Of a stretch of 55,668 bases of DNA, positions 47,084 through 55,668 are shown in pieces. A program made the position numbers and the translations under genes. The notes beneath the pieces are model-generated. The model searched no databases. It was not told where the DNA came from and saw only the letters and a program-made list of their open reading frames with translations. The stretch is from an uncultured Mollicutes bacterium (GTDB lineage Bacteria > Bacillota_I > Bacilli_A > RF39 > UBA660). The DNA lies in NCBI GenBank assembly GCA_947652375.1, contig CANTCS010000006.1, forward strand, positions 1-55,668. Reading direction: 5' to 3'. The number at the start of each line of letters is the position of its first letter. Within the stretch, counting starts at the first letter, position 1.

Positions 47084-48829
47084 ATGAATAAATTGAATAA
47101 AAAAGGATTTGCAATTTCAACAGTAATTTATGGGCTTTCTATAATGGGAATATTAATTGTAACAATTTTAATGGGAACTATGTCTACAACAAGAAAAAAT
47201 ACTAAAGATATTTCTAAAGCCATAGAAGCTGAATTAAACAGATTTAGTAAAACTAATACAACTTTTAAAGCAGGTAGTGAGGCAGCACCAATATCTCAAG
47301 AATATATTGTTCCCGAAGGACAAAGTGGTTACTATAGGATAGAGCTATGGGGAGCTCAAGGAGGAACTAATGGTGGCTTAGGTGCATATACATCAGGAAT
47401 AATAAAATTATTAGAAAATACCAAAATTTATTTTTACATAGGAAAAAAAGGAGATGCTAATAAAGGCGGTGGCTCCACAGATGTTAGAATAAACAAAGGC
47501 GGATATGGTAATTCTACATCTTATAGTAGTAGAATTATGGTTGCTGCTGGAGGAGGAGTAACAAAAGATGCTGATGGAGGAACATTCTATGGTTATTCGC
47601 CAGATATGAAATCATTAGGAGGAGTTATAGATATTGATGTAGAAAATGATTATAACGGAAGTTATAATCTAAAAGATAATAGCAATTTAGTAGGCTTCAA
47701 AACCACTTATAAAAATAGTGAATTAAAATATGCTAAGACCGGTTCAAGACCAACTGGAAGCAATGGCGGAGGTGGAGGATATAACTCTAGTAATAATTCA
47801 AACATTGGCGGAACATCTTATATTTCAGGTTATGCAGGGCAAGATACAAACCAGTATGGCTATTTCTTAGATGGTCAAATGTTTTCAGGAGCCAATAAAG
47901 GTGATGGGAAAGCTCATATTGAAAAAGTCGCAGACATAACAGAAGAAAATTCTAATTTAAAAAGAAAAAATACAAAATTAGACGACGTTATTCTTATAAA
48001 AGATTGCTTATCCCAAGAAAATGAAAATATCACTGAAAATACATGGACTGCATTCTCTATCAAAGTAGCTGGTCAAGATGTTTCTTATTCTTCATACAAG
48101 GTAGATGAACAAGGTTTTGTTTGTAAAGAATATAAATTAACTACCTCGACAAATATTGATGAACTAGCAGTATGGCATCAAGCAGGAATTGACTATTTAA
48201 ATCATGTAATAAAAGTAAAACATTCTAACGAAGGATGGGATTATTTAAAAAAACCAGTCGAAGAAACAAAATTATCAGAAACAGAAACAGTCAAGGGATA
48301 TAGAATATCCGCCTACCAACCAGATTATTTAACTGATATTCCAGATAGTGGAAGTTATTATATTATTCCGATTCTTTCGGAAAATAAATGTTTAACTGTT
48401 TCTGATAAGGAGATAAATAATAATTTCCCAGTTCTTTTAGAACCATTTAACGGTTCTAAAAGACAAATATGGTCTATTAATAAAATAGATGAAAAATTAA
48501 AAGATAATAATAGTTCAATACCTAGAGAATTTATAATAGAAGAATCAGCCAGTCATAAAGCATTAAGCGTCAAAGAACAAGAAAATATTATTGGAAATAA
48601 TATAATTACCTCTCAATTTAATCAAATATCTAGAATTGATAGTTCTATTTGGCAAGCAAAACCTGTTGGAAATGGTACTTATGTAATTTTTACTTCGAAT
48701 AATTCAGTTTCCGAAATAAATCCATATTTTGGAAGTCATTTAGTTTATAATTCTAGTAATAATAATATTATTATAGGTAAAAATAATTTTGATACAACTC
48801 GTGTGAAATTGATAGCACTAAATTATTAG
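47084..48829 (+). CDS. Prepilin-like, glycine-rich surface protein with ricin-type QxW repeats
   Basis: 581 aa. The N-terminus, NKKGFAISTVIYGLSIMGILIVTILMG, looks like a type IV prepilin/pseudopilin: basic leader, Gly-Phe, then a hydrophobic helix. The usual Glu at +5 is replaced (Thr). A glycine-rich domain at about 75-275 (IELWGAQGG, YIGKKGD, AAGGGV, GGGGG, GGTSYISG) resembles adhesin-type Gly-rich domains. The last third (about 395-570) has two QxW-like motifs (RQIWSINK, SIWQAKP), suggesting a ricin-B-like carbohydrate-binding fold. Probably exported and bound at the surface. It is read after rsmD but is not functionally linked to it. Domain calls are by eye. Confidence 0.65.
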   Translation: MNKLNKKGFAISTVIYGLSIMGILIVTILMGTMSTTRKNTKDISKAIEAELNRFSKTNTTFKAGSEAAPISQEYIVPEGQSGYYRIELWGAQGGTNGGLGAYTSGIIKLLENTKIYFYIGKKGDANKGGGSTDVRINKGGYGNSTSYSSRIMVAAGGGVTKDADGGTFYGYSPDMKSLGGVIDIDVENDYNGSYNLKDNSNLVGFKTTYKNSELKYAKTGSRPTGSNGGGGGYNSSNNSNIGGTSYISGYAGQDTNQYGYFLDGQMFSGANKGDGKAHIEKVADITEENSNLKRKNTKLDDVILIKDCLSQENENITENTWTAFSIKVAGQDVSYSSYKVDEQGFVCKEYKLTTSTNIDELAVWHQAGIDYLNHVIKVKHSNEGWDYLKKPVEETKLSETETVKGYRISAYQPDYLTDIPDSGSYYIIPILSENKCLTVSDKEINNNFPVLLEPFNGSKRQIWSINKIDEKLKDNNSSIPREFIIEESASHKALSVKEQENIIGNNIITSQFNQISRIDSSIWQAKPVGNGTYVIFTSNNSVSEINPYFGSHLVYNSSNNNIIIGKNNFDTTRVKLIALNY

Positions 48830-48858
48830 TAGTAATTTTTATTACTAATTTTTTATTT

Positions 48859-48885
48859 TTAGCACAAACTATTGACAAGTGCTAA
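48859..48885. promoter_or_regulatory. CIRCE operator 1
   Basis: TTAGCACAA-N9-AAGTGCTAA, a perfect 9-bp inverted repeat with the standard 9-base spacer. It differs from the consensus only at the inner two bases. It covers the -35 box of the hrcA promoter. Confidence 0.9.
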
Positions 48886-48900
48886 GAAAAAGAATAAACT
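48872..48900 (+). promoter_or_regulatory. Heat-shock operon promoter
   Basis: TTGACA (48872-48877), 17 bases, TAAACT (48895-48900). The -35 box lies within CIRCE 1, so HrcA binding would block RNA polymerase. Confidence 0.75.
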
Positions 48901-48904
48901 ATTA

Positions 48905-48931
48905 TTAGCACTTATATAAAAATAGTGCTAG
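48905..48931. promoter_or_regulatory. CIRCE operator 2
   Basis: TTAGCACTT-N9-TAGTGCTAG, 9-base spacer, 8 of 9 arm positions able to pair. It lies just downstream of the -10 box and runs into the GGAGG ribosome site of hrcA. On the RNA the hairpin could also affect translation. Confidence 0.85.
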
Positions 48932-48946
48932 GAGGTTGATGTTGTT

Positions 48947-49936
48947 ATGTTGACTGAAAGACAAGAAAAAATTTTAAAACTAATAGTAGAAAGATATGTG
49001 AAAGACCCAATTCCAGTAGGTTCAAAAGTAATTTCGAAGTTAATCAATTGCTCACCAGCTACTGTTCGAAATGAGATGGGTGAACTTGAAAAGTTTGGAC
49101 TATTAGAAAAAACACATACTTCTTCAGGAAGAGTTCCATCAGAAGCAGGTTATCGTTATTATGTTGATAATTTAATGGAACTTAAAAAAATGAATGCTGA
49201 AGATATGTTAAAATTACAAAGAGTCTTTAAAAATCAGCAACTTGCTCTATCTGATGTAATAACAAAGTCTTTGCAAGTTATATCGGATATGATGAATTAT
49301 ACAACGATTGTACTTGGTAGTACATCTCATGAGAATCTTCTAAAATTAATAGAAGTAGTTCCGATTGATGAAGTTAGTATGACAGTTATAATTGTTACTG
49401 ATAAAGGTCATGTAGAACATAAAAATATAAAACTACATGATGTACCATTAGAAGAAGTAAAGAAAATGGTAGGTCTAATAAATAACTTAATCTCAGGTAC
49501 TCCAATTGATGAAGTAAGTAAAAAATTAGAGTATGAAATAAAACCTATTATAGGAAACTATGTAAGACAACATGAACAATTATATAATGCTTTCTATCAT
49601 GTATTTACTGATTTTACTAATCAAGAAATAAACATTATGGGAAGAAATAAAATGTTGGAACAACCAGAATTCTCCTCAAATATTGATAAAATTAAAACTG
49701 TATTTAATAAATTAGAAGATCATGAGATTTTAACTAATATCGTTGAAGATAATGATAATAATATTAAAGTTTATATTGGTAATGAAAATAATATAGATAG
49801 TGATGTAACAGTAGTTAAGACTAAATTTAAAAATGGTCCAGAGGAAGGTACTATTGCAATTGTTGGGCCTAAGAGGATGGAATATGACCGAGTTGTTTCA
49901 TTGTTAGAATACATGAGAGAAAATATTGAAAGGTAG
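48947..49936 (+). CDS. hrcA: Heat-inducible transcription repressor HrcA
   Basis: 329-aa repressor that binds CIRCE and is kept active by GroE. The N-terminal winged helix reads MLTERQEKILKLIVERYVKDPIPVGSK, with recognition part SPATVRNEMGELEKFGLLEKTHTSSGRVPSEAGYRYYVD. The C-terminal GAF-like domain ends in IVGPKRMEYDRVVSLLEYM, as in the family. GGAGG lies 11 bases before ATG. First gene of hrcA-grpE-dnaK-dnaJ, autoregulated through the two operators upstream. Confidence 0.95.
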   Translation: MLTERQEKILKLIVERYVKDPIPVGSKVISKLINCSPATVRNEMGELEKFGLLEKTHTSSGRVPSEAGYRYYVDNLMELKKMNAEDMLKLQRVFKNQQLALSDVITKSLQVISDMMNYTTIVLGSTSHENLLKLIEVVPIDEVSMTVIIVTDKGHVEHKNIKLHDVPLEEVKKMVGLINNLISGTPIDEVSKKLEYEIKPIIGNYVRQHEQLYNAFYHVFTDFTNQEINIMGRNKMLEQPEFSSNIDKIKTVFNKLEDHEILTNIVEDNDNNIKVYIGNENNIDSDVTVVKTKFKNGPEEGTIAIVGPKRMEYDRVVSLLEYMRENIER

Positions 49937-49942
49937 GCTTTT

Positions 49943-50539
49943 ATGGAAAAAGAAGAAAATATTGAAATATTAACAGAAGCAAAAGAAGATTCAAAAAAAG
50001 ATAAAAAACAAGAAAAAAAAGTAGAAAAGAAAATTTCAAAAAATAAAGATTCTAAATTATTAGAGGAAATAGAATCATTAAAATTGACTAACAAAAAATT
50101 GAGTGATGAAAATATTAGTTTAATAGAAAAAGTAAAAGTTGCTCAAGCTGAATCAATAAATTATCGTCGTCGTAAAGATGAAGAGACAAATCAGCTATTA
50201 AAATATGCAAATCAAGATTTAATTATGGAGCTTATTTTAGTGGTAGATAATTTTGAGAGAGCAATTAAATTAGATGATAATGATTTAACTGATGAGGTAT
50301 CGAAGTTCTTAGCTGGTTTTAAAATGATGTATGCTAATTTAACAGAGATATTGAAGAAGTTTGGAGTAGAAGAAATAAATCGTGTTGGAGAAAAATTTGA
50401 TCCGAATCAAGAACAAGCATTACTAACTGATACTGTTGAAGATATGGAAGACGAAGTAGTAATTGAAGTTTTATTAAAGGGATATAAATTAAAAGGAAAG
50501 GTTATTCGTCCAGCATCTGTTAAAATAAATCAAAAATAA
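49943..50539 (+). CDS. grpE: Nucleotide exchange factor GrpE
   Basis: 198-aa cochaperone that releases ADP from DnaK. It has a charged disordered N-terminus (about 1-40), a long coiled-coil helix (about 40-95, including NYRRRKDEE), and the C-terminal beta domain with VGEKFDPNQEQAL and VLLKGYKLKGKVIRPASVKI. It starts 6 bases after hrcA with AAAGGTAGG upstream. Confidence 0.95.
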   Translation: MEKEENIEILTEAKEDSKKDKKQEKKVEKKISKNKDSKLLEEIESLKLTNKKLSDENISLIEKVKVAQAESINYRRRKDEETNQLLKYANQDLIMELILVVDNFERAIKLDDNDLTDEVSKFLAGFKMMYANLTEILKKFGVEEINRVGEKFDPNQEQALLTDTVEDMEDEVVIEVLLKGYKLKGKVIRPASVKINQK

Positions 50540-50569
50540 AAAATAATTAAATAAAGGAGAGATATATTT

Positions 50570-52408
50570 ATGGGTAAAATAATAGGAATAGATTTAGGAA
50601 CAACAAATTCATGTGCTGCTGTATTAGAAGCAGGAGCACCAAAAGTAATACCAAATCCAGAAGGAGGAAGAACAACTCCATCGGTTGTGGCTTTTAAAAA
50701 AGGCGAAAAAATAGTAGGAGATGCTGCTAAACGTCAAGCTCTTACTAATCCTAATACAGTAATTTCAATAAAGAGAAAAATGGGAACTAATGAGAAAGTT
50801 GAATTGGAAGGTAAGAAATATTCCCCAGAAGAAATTTCTGCAATGATTTTATCTTATATTAAAGATTATGCAGAAAGTTATTTAGGAGAAAAAGTTGAAA
50901 AAGCAGTTATTACTGTACCAGCGTATTTCTCAGATTCTGAGCGTCAAGCTACTAAGAATGCTGGAAAAATTGCAGGACTTGAAGTTGAAAGAATTATTAA
51001 TGAACCAACTGCTGCAGCTTTATCTTATGGTCTTGAAAAAGAGGAAGGGCAAACTATTCTTGTGTACGATTTAGGTGGAGGTACATTTGATGTTTCAATT
51101 CTAGAACTTGGTGATGGAGTATTCGAAGTTAAATCTACTAATGGAAATAACCATTTAGGTGGAGATGATTTTGATGAGAGAATTATTGATTATTTAGTAG
51201 AAGAATTCAAGAAAGAGAATGATATTGATCTTCGTGATGATGATATGGCAATGCAACGTCTTAAAGAGACTGCTGAAAAGGCTAAGAAAGATTTATCTGG
51301 AATGGTATCAACTCAAGTTTCAGCTCCATTCATTGCTAAAGGAGAAGATGGAGAACCTCTTCATTTAGATATGACATTAACTAGAGCTAAATTTGAAGAT
51401 TTAATTTCTGATTTAGTAGAGTCAACTTTAGAACCAGTTAAGAAAGCATTAAAGGATGCTAAGATGACTAAGAAGGATATCGATAAAGTTATTCTAGTAG
51501 GAGGATCGACTCGTGTACCACTTGTTTATGATACAATTACTAAAGAGTTAGGAAAAGAACCTTCTCGTGAAGTTAATCCAGATGAGGTAGTAGCAATGGG
51601 TGCTGCAATTCAAGGTGGAGTTTTAACAGGAGATGTTAATGATATCGTATTACTTGATGTTACACCTTTATCATTAGGTCTTGAAACATTAGGTGGAGTT
51701 ATGACTACATTAATACCAAGAAATACTACAATTCCAACTTCAAAAAGTGAAGTGTTCTCAACTGCTGCTGATAACCAACCAGCTGTTGATATTCATGTAT
51801 TACAAGGTGAAAGACCAATGGCTGCAGATAATAAAACATTAGGAAGATTCCAATTAACTAATATTCCACCTGCACCACGTGGAGTTCCTCAAATTGAAGT
51901 TAAGTTTGATATTGATGCTAATGGTATTGTTAATGTTACTGCTAAAGATTTAGGAACTAATAAAGAACAATCAATTACTATTACATCATCAACAAATTTA
52001 AGTGATGAAGAAATTGAAAAAATGCGTAAAGAAGCTGAAGAAAATAAGGAAGCTGATGAAAAACGTAAAGAAGAAGCTGAAGTTAGAAATGAAGCTGAAC
52101 AAATGGTATTCCAAACAGAAAAAGCAATTAAAGATTTAGGTGATAAAGCTGATAAAAAAGAAGTAGAAGAAGCTGAAGATTTAATTAAAGATTTAAAGAA
52201 AGCTTTAGAAGATGGAGATATTGAAAAAATTAAGAAAGAAAAAGAAAAACTTCAAGAAAAAGCTATGGCATTAGCAACAAAAGTATATGAACAAGCTGCT
52301 AAAGAACAACAAGCTGAAGCTAATGAAGAAGATAATAATGATAAAAAGTCTAAAAAAGACAAAAAAAAGAAAGATGATGTAGAAGAAGCTTCAATTGAAG
52401 AAGAATAA
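50570..52408 (+). CDS. dnaK: Chaperone DnaK (Hsp70)
   Basis: 612-aa Hsp70. The nucleotide-binding domain begins [15 protein letters not shown] and has [24 protein letters not shown] and [10 protein letters not shown]. The interdomain linker and substrate domain follow ([17 protein letters not shown]), with a helical lid and a charged tail. It has the strongest ribosome site of the operon (AAAGGAGAG). Confidence 0.97.
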   Translation: MGKIIGIDLGTTNSCAAVLEAGAPKVIPNPEGGRTTPSVVAFKKGEKIVGDAAKRQALTNPNTVISIKRKMGTNEKVELEGKKYSPEEISAMILSYIKDYAESYLGEKVEKAVITVPAYFSDSERQATKNAGKIAGLEVERIINEPTAAALSYGLEKEEGQTILVYDLGGGTFDVSILELGDGVFEVKSTNGNNHLGGDDFDERIIDYLVEEFKKENDIDLRDDDMAMQRLKETAEKAKKDLSGMVSTQVSAPFIAKGEDGEPLHLDMTLTRAKFEDLISDLVESTLEPVKKALKDAKMTKKDIDKVILVGGSTRVPLVYDTITKELGKEPSREVNPDEVVAMGAAIQGGVLTGDVNDIVLLDVTPLSLGLETLGGVMTTLIPRNTTIPTSKSEVFSTAADNQPAVDIHVLQGERPMAADNKTLGRFQLTNIPPAPRGVPQIEVKFDIDANGIVNVTAKDLGTNKEQSITITSSTNLSDEEIEKMRKEAEENKEADEKRKEEAEVRNEAEQMVFQTEKAIKDLGDKADKKEVEEAEDLIKDLKKALEDGDIEKIKKEKEKLQEKAMALATKVYEQAAKEQQAEANEEDNNDKKSKKDKKKKDDVEEASIEEE

Positions 52409-52417
52409 TTAATGTAT

Positions 52418-52439
52418 AAGTAGTCCTTTTGGACTACTT
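52418..52439 (+). terminator. dnaK-dnaJ intergenic hairpin
   Basis: Perfect 9-bp stem AAGTAGTCC-TTTT-GGACTACTT without a T-tract. It is more likely an attenuator or RNA-stability element that sets the dnaK:dnaJ ratio than a full terminator. Confidence 0.5.
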
Positions 52440-52468
52440 AACTTTAGTCTATAGAAGGATGTGATATA

Positions 52469-53623
52469 GTGGCAGAAAAACGTGATTACTATGAGGTTTT
52501 AGGAGTTTCAAAAACTGCTAGTGAGCAAGAAATAAAAAGTGCTTTTCGAAAAAAAGCAAAAGAATTTCATCCAGATTTAAATAAAGATAATCCAAATGCA
52601 GCAGAAAAATTTAAAGAAGCACAAGAAGCTTATGAAGTTTTATCAGATGAGCAAAAAAGAAAAATGTATGATCAATATGGTCATGCTGGTGTAGGCACTG
52701 GAGGAGCAGGAGGCTTCGGTGGAGGTTATGGAAACTTTAGTGGAGCTGATTTTGATTTTGGTGATATCTTCGATTCTATTTTTGGAGGAGCAGGAGGCTT
52801 TGGTGGAGGTTTCTCTAATTTTGGTGGAGGAAGATCATCAGGTGTTAGAGCAACACGTGGTAGTGATGTTTTAATGCGTATGGATCTTGATTTTGATGAA
52901 GCTATTTATGGATGTGAAAAGAAATTTAATTTAGATGTTGTTGAAGATTGTGATGAATGTCATGGTCATGGAGGTTTTGATAGAGAAGAATGTTCTACTT
53001 GTCATGGAGAAGGTACTATAACTTCACAACAACAAACTATTCTTGGAGCTTTTATGTCTAAATCTACTTGTCCAGATTGTAAAGGAACTGGTAAGACGTA
53101 TAAAAGAAAATGTTCGGAGTGTAATGGCAAAGGAAAAGTTAAAAGAAATAAAAAAATTACAATAAATATTCCAGAAGGTATTAATACAGGAGATAGACAA
53201 AGAGTTAGTGGCAAAGGGAATCCTGGTTCTAATGGAGGAGAAAATGGCGACTTATATATTGAATTTGTAGTCGATGAACATGATTATTTCATAAGAGATA
53301 ATGATGATATTTATTTAGAAGTGCCTCTTACTTTAACTGAAGCTATTATGGGATGTAAAAAGGAGATACCTACACTTTATGGAAATGTTAAATTAAATAT
53401 TTCTCAAGGTACAAATAGTGGAGATAAACAACGTATTAGAGGAAAAGGTGTAGATAATAAATATCGTCGACATAAGGGAGATATGTATGTTGTATTTAAA
53501 ATTTATACTCCTAAGAAACTTTCTCGTGAACAAAAATCGCTTATTGAAAAATTAGCAAAAACTGATTTAGAAACTTCTGAGATAAAAGAATTTAATAAAT
53601 TTACTAAAAAGAACGACAAATAA
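52469..53623 (+). CDS. dnaJ: Chaperone DnaJ (Hsp40, type I)
   Basis: 384-aa J-protein that stimulates DnaK ATPase. J domain at 4-70 with HPD (FHPDLNKD), a Gly/Phe-rich linker (about 75-125), and four zinc-binding repeats ([32 protein letters not shown]). The C-terminal substrate domains contain [10 protein letters not shown]. It starts with GTG after AGAAGGA, less efficient than the ATG of dnaK. The terminator overlaps the stop. Confidence 0.96.
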   Translation: MAEKRDYYEVLGVSKTASEQEIKSAFRKKAKEFHPDLNKDNPNAAEKFKEAQEAYEVLSDEQKRKMYDQYGHAGVGTGGAGGFGGGYGNFSGADFDFGDIFDSIFGGAGGFGGGFSNFGGGRSSGVRATRGSDVLMRMDLDFDEAIYGCEKKFNLDVVEDCDECHGHGGFDREECSTCHGEGTITSQQQTILGAFMSKSTCPDCKGTGKTYKRKCSECNGKGKVKRNKKITINIPEGINTGDRQRVSGKGNPGSNGGENGDLYIEFVVDEHDYFIRDNDDIYLEVPLTLTEAIMGCKKEIPTLYGNVKLNISQGTNSGDKQRIRGKGVDNKYRRHKGDMYVVFKIYTPKKLSREQKSLIEKLAKTDLETSEIKEFNKFTKKNDK

Positions 53624-53636
53624 AAGTCGTTTTTTA
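53612..53636 (+). terminator. Terminator of the heat-shock operon
   Basis: AACGAC-8-GTCGTT followed by TTTTT; the stem includes the end of dnaJ. Confidence 0.75.
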
Positions 53637-53752
53637 GTTTGCTTTTTCATATAAATATTTTTTATGTTAAAATAGCTGTTTATTTTAAAAAAATAATGAT
53701 AGAATTATAAGTATGATGAAAAGGGTATTGAAGTAAGGGAGTGAGTTGTTAT

Positions 53753-55252
53753 ATGATGAAAGTAGAATTTTTAGGGGCACTTGATTATAAGAAAGTAGAA
53801 AAAGTTTTAAAAGAATTTGTTACTGATAAAGAAGATTTAGATAGACTTATAGAAGAATTAAAGGAAATTGAGAGGATTGCACATTCAGAAAAAGTAGCTA
53901 CAGCAGGTCGTCTTTCAAGATTTGCTGGAGATGTTTTTGAAGTTTTAGGAATAAGTGAAGATAAAACACTTGAGCAAAATGCAAAATATGCAGCAATGGT
54001 GACTGGGATGGGACATGATTCGATAGCTGATCATGATTATGGTGTGTTTTTATTAAAGGATGTTTCAATAATTGTTGAGCAAACAATTATTGCTGAGAGA
54101 TATTCATCGTATACTATTAAATCTCGTCGAGAAGTTGATCATTCAAAAGAAGGTTTTTACACACCTGATTTTCATGATGAAAGTGGAAAAATTCTTTCAT
54201 ATAATAAAGATTTGAAAAGAGATTATAATTCTCATATGAGGACATTGTTTGATTTGTCCGGAGAATTTGTAAAAAAAGGAATTAAACCAGAAGATTCAAG
54301 ATTTATTATGCCATATTGTTTTTATTGTAATATTATGATGGGAATGAATGCTCATACTTTAAAAAATCTTATTATAAAGCTTCTTAAAACTAAACTTTCT
54401 AAAATTCAAGAGTTAAGAGAATTTGGAGAACAATTATTAGAAATTGCTAAAGTAAATTTTCCATACATTATAGAAGAAATAGAAAATACACCATATCAAG
54501 ACTCTGATTTGGTAGAAGATTACTTGAATGAATATATTCCTAGAGAAGGTTATAAAGTACTTGATAAACCAGAATTATTAAATTATTCTGGTAATGTAGA
54601 TGAGACAATTATTATTTCTGCAATAATGCGTAGATATCAACTTAATAAAGAACAGGCAATTGAAGTATATAGTGATGTATGTCAACTTCATCCTGAATTT
54701 CCTAATGAAATAATGAAGTTGATAGCTTTTAAGGGAGATTCTTTAGAACTTACACAAGTTAATTTTCGATTTCAATTTGCACTGTCTTATGCAGTATTAA
54801 CACATTTAACAAGACATAGAGCACATGATATTATAATACCAGATTTTTGCCCGATACCAGACTTGAGGCAATATAAAACTCCTCCTTCAATAGAAAAACG
54901 ATTTAAAACTGAATATGATCAAGCCTATGCTAAAAATTTGGAGATGTTTAATAAATTTAAAAATGAGTATCATGTTCGAGAAGAGGATTTAGTACATTTT
55001 ATATTATCAGGAAACATGACTAATGTTGTGACTAATATAAATGGAAAATCATTACAACATATTTTAGGCTTAAGAACTTGTAATAAGACACAATGGGAAA
55101 CAAGAGAGTGGTCTCTTAATATACGAAGAATTATTTCTGAGTTGTATGATTGTAAATATTATTCTCAAATTTTAGGACCAACTTGTGAAACTCAAGGAAT
55201 ATGTAATGAAGGAAAAGAATGTTGTGGGAAAATTTATACCTTAAAGAAATAG
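53753..55252 (+). CDS. Tandem ThyX-like (flavin-dependent thymidylate synthase-like) protein
   Basis: 499 aa made of two ThyX-like halves. The first (about 40-240) has GHDSIADH, then VEQTIIAERYSSYTIKSRR where ThyX has RQ..RHR..S, and RFIMPYCFYCNIMMGMNAHTLKNLI. The second (about 285-480) has LTRHRAHD with RHR at 354-356, LSGNMTNVVTNINGKSLQHILGLR and TQWETREW. The flavin/dUMP residues are thus split or altered between halves, and the catalytic Ser after RHR is missing in the second. The C-terminus has a CxxxxxCxxxxxCC cluster. The ATG at 53753 follows GGGAGTGAG; a GTG at 53741 overlaps that site and is less likely. True dTMP synthesis is uncertain. Confidence 0.7.
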   Translation: MMKVEFLGALDYKKVEKVLKEFVTDKEDLDRLIEELKEIERIAHSEKVATAGRLSRFAGDVFEVLGISEDKTLEQNAKYAAMVTGMGHDSIADHDYGVFLLKDVSIIVEQTIIAERYSSYTIKSRREVDHSKEGFYTPDFHDESGKILSYNKDLKRDYNSHMRTLFDLSGEFVKKGIKPEDSRFIMPYCFYCNIMMGMNAHTLKNLIIKLLKTKLSKIQELREFGEQLLEIAKVNFPYIIEEIENTPYQDSDLVEDYLNEYIPREGYKVLDKPELLNYSGNVDETIIISAIMRRYQLNKEQAIEVYSDVCQLHPEFPNEIMKLIAFKGDSLELTQVNFRFQFALSYAVLTHLTRHRAHDIIIPDFCPIPDLRQYKTPPSIEKRFKTEYDQAYAKNLEMFNKFKNEYHVREEDLVHFILSGNMTNVVTNINGKSLQHILGLRTCNKTQWETREWSLNIRRIISELYDCKYYSQILGPTCETQGICNEGKECCGKIYTLKK

Positions 55253-55612
55253 AAATTAAGAATATTTAGAAGAAGGTAAAAATGATGATTCCATTCGAAA
55301 ATAATTCAAAATATTAAGTTAAATTGAATTTAGAGCTTCCTTAATTTTTAAAAAATTATTAGAAAAGAAATTTTTACAAAAAGAATATTATTTAATTGAG
55401 TAAACTAAAAAATCTAAATTATTTAGCTAAAAGAGTTTAAATTTATTATTTAAAGTAATTATTCTAATTTAGTCAAAATAACTGTCCTAAAAAAGTTTTC
55501 TCTAATTTAGAAATAATATTAAATTAAAAATTTAAAGTAGAACTTTTATACTTTATTAAAAATTTCTCTTATGCTTTGCCCAAATAATTTTACAATATTT
55601 CAACAAAAAAAG
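55253..55612. other. Gene-poor AT-rich tail
   Basis: No intact gene. A GAAGG ribosome-like site at 55271-55275 precedes an ATG (55282) opening only 11 codons (MMIPFENNSKY). This could be a remnant of a gene start. Otherwise I see nothing. Confidence 0.4.
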
Positions 55613-55666
55613 ACTGTCAAAATTTCTTGAAAATGTCAGTAAAATCATTTTGAGAAAATGTCAGTA
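55613..55666. repeat. Short direct repeats at the right edge, possible transposon end
   Basis: GAAAATGTCAGTA occurs at 55629-55641 and 55654-55666, 25 bases apart, and a related ACTGTCAAAATTT at 55613-55625. Repeated TGTCA motifs of this kind are common at the ends of some DDE transposons, such as IS21-type elements. The element itself would lie beyond the window. Confidence 0.4.
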
Positions 55667-55668
55667 GA

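Overview
The window looks like one chromosomal segment of a low-GC Bacillota (Bacilli-type) gut bacterium. The DNA is very AT-rich, with Shine-Dalgarno starts of the AGGAGG type. TGA is used as a stop (for example at 4930-4932) and TGG as tryptophan, so it does not use the Mycoplasma code. Core genes have Bacillus-like order: ylbD-ylbE-ylbF-rsmD, hrcA-grpE-dnaK-dnaJ, parE-parC. Two choloylglycine-hydrolase family genes suggest a bile-exposed habitat. A gut Bacilli lineage such as RF39 or Erysipelotrichales is my inference; the sequence alone does not prove it.

Region 1 (1-9.6 kb) is an accessory region. The left edge cuts a large serine recombinase. It is followed by a hairpin-rich putative oriT, a MobV-type relaxase and three cargo genes (SDR, alpha/beta hydrolase, C15-peptidase-like), as in an integrative mobilizable element. 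Behind it lie a small terminated RNA, a 30-aa hydrophobic peptide gene whose transcript ends are complementary (a type I toxin candidate), a second copy of the oriT-like sequence and a second partial copy of the small RNA. Then come decayed genes (ART-like, HipA-like kinase, M29 aminopeptidase) and a frameshifted IS110-family transposase with a leader that could hold a bridge RNA.

Region 2 (9.6-17 kb) has an HD hydrolase, a GNAT acetyltransferase, a bile-salt-hydrolase-like enzyme, tRNA-Gln(CUG) with a decayed integrase tail beside its 3' end, an LCP cell-wall ligase on the minus strand, and gltX.

Region 3 (17.1-31.4 kb) is an extracellular or capsular polysaccharide locus, all on the plus strand: chain-length regulator, BY-kinase, PHP-type phosphotyrosine phosphatase, a multiply frameshifted zinc-ribbon gene, the priming sugar transferase, two GT4 glycosyltransferases, GT32, two pyruvyltransferases, an EpsG-like polymerase, a flippase and a Ppx/GppA-like ASKHA protein. 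The kinase and phosphatase probably tune the polymerization machinery. The priming enzyme and glycosyltransferases build a lipid-linked repeat unit, which the flippase and polymerase export and assemble. LCP proteins may attach the product to the wall.

Region 4 (31.6-40.4 kb) has a second choloylglycine hydrolase, a 1136-aa YobI-like membrane P-loop NTPase, a DUF2130-type coiled-coil protein with a PD-(D/E)xK-like motif, a GNAT enzyme, a second LCP protein and a VanZ-like protein. The NTPase and nuclease-like pair is a defence candidate.

Region 5 (40.6-55.7 kb) is mostly core: topoisomerase IV genes with a small unknown gene between them, the ylb cluster with rsmD, a prepilin-like glycine-rich surface protein, the heat-shock operon behind two CIRCE operators, and a tandem ThyX-like protein. 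The last 400 bases hold no intact gene and end in short repeats that may be the end of a transposon lying beyond the window.
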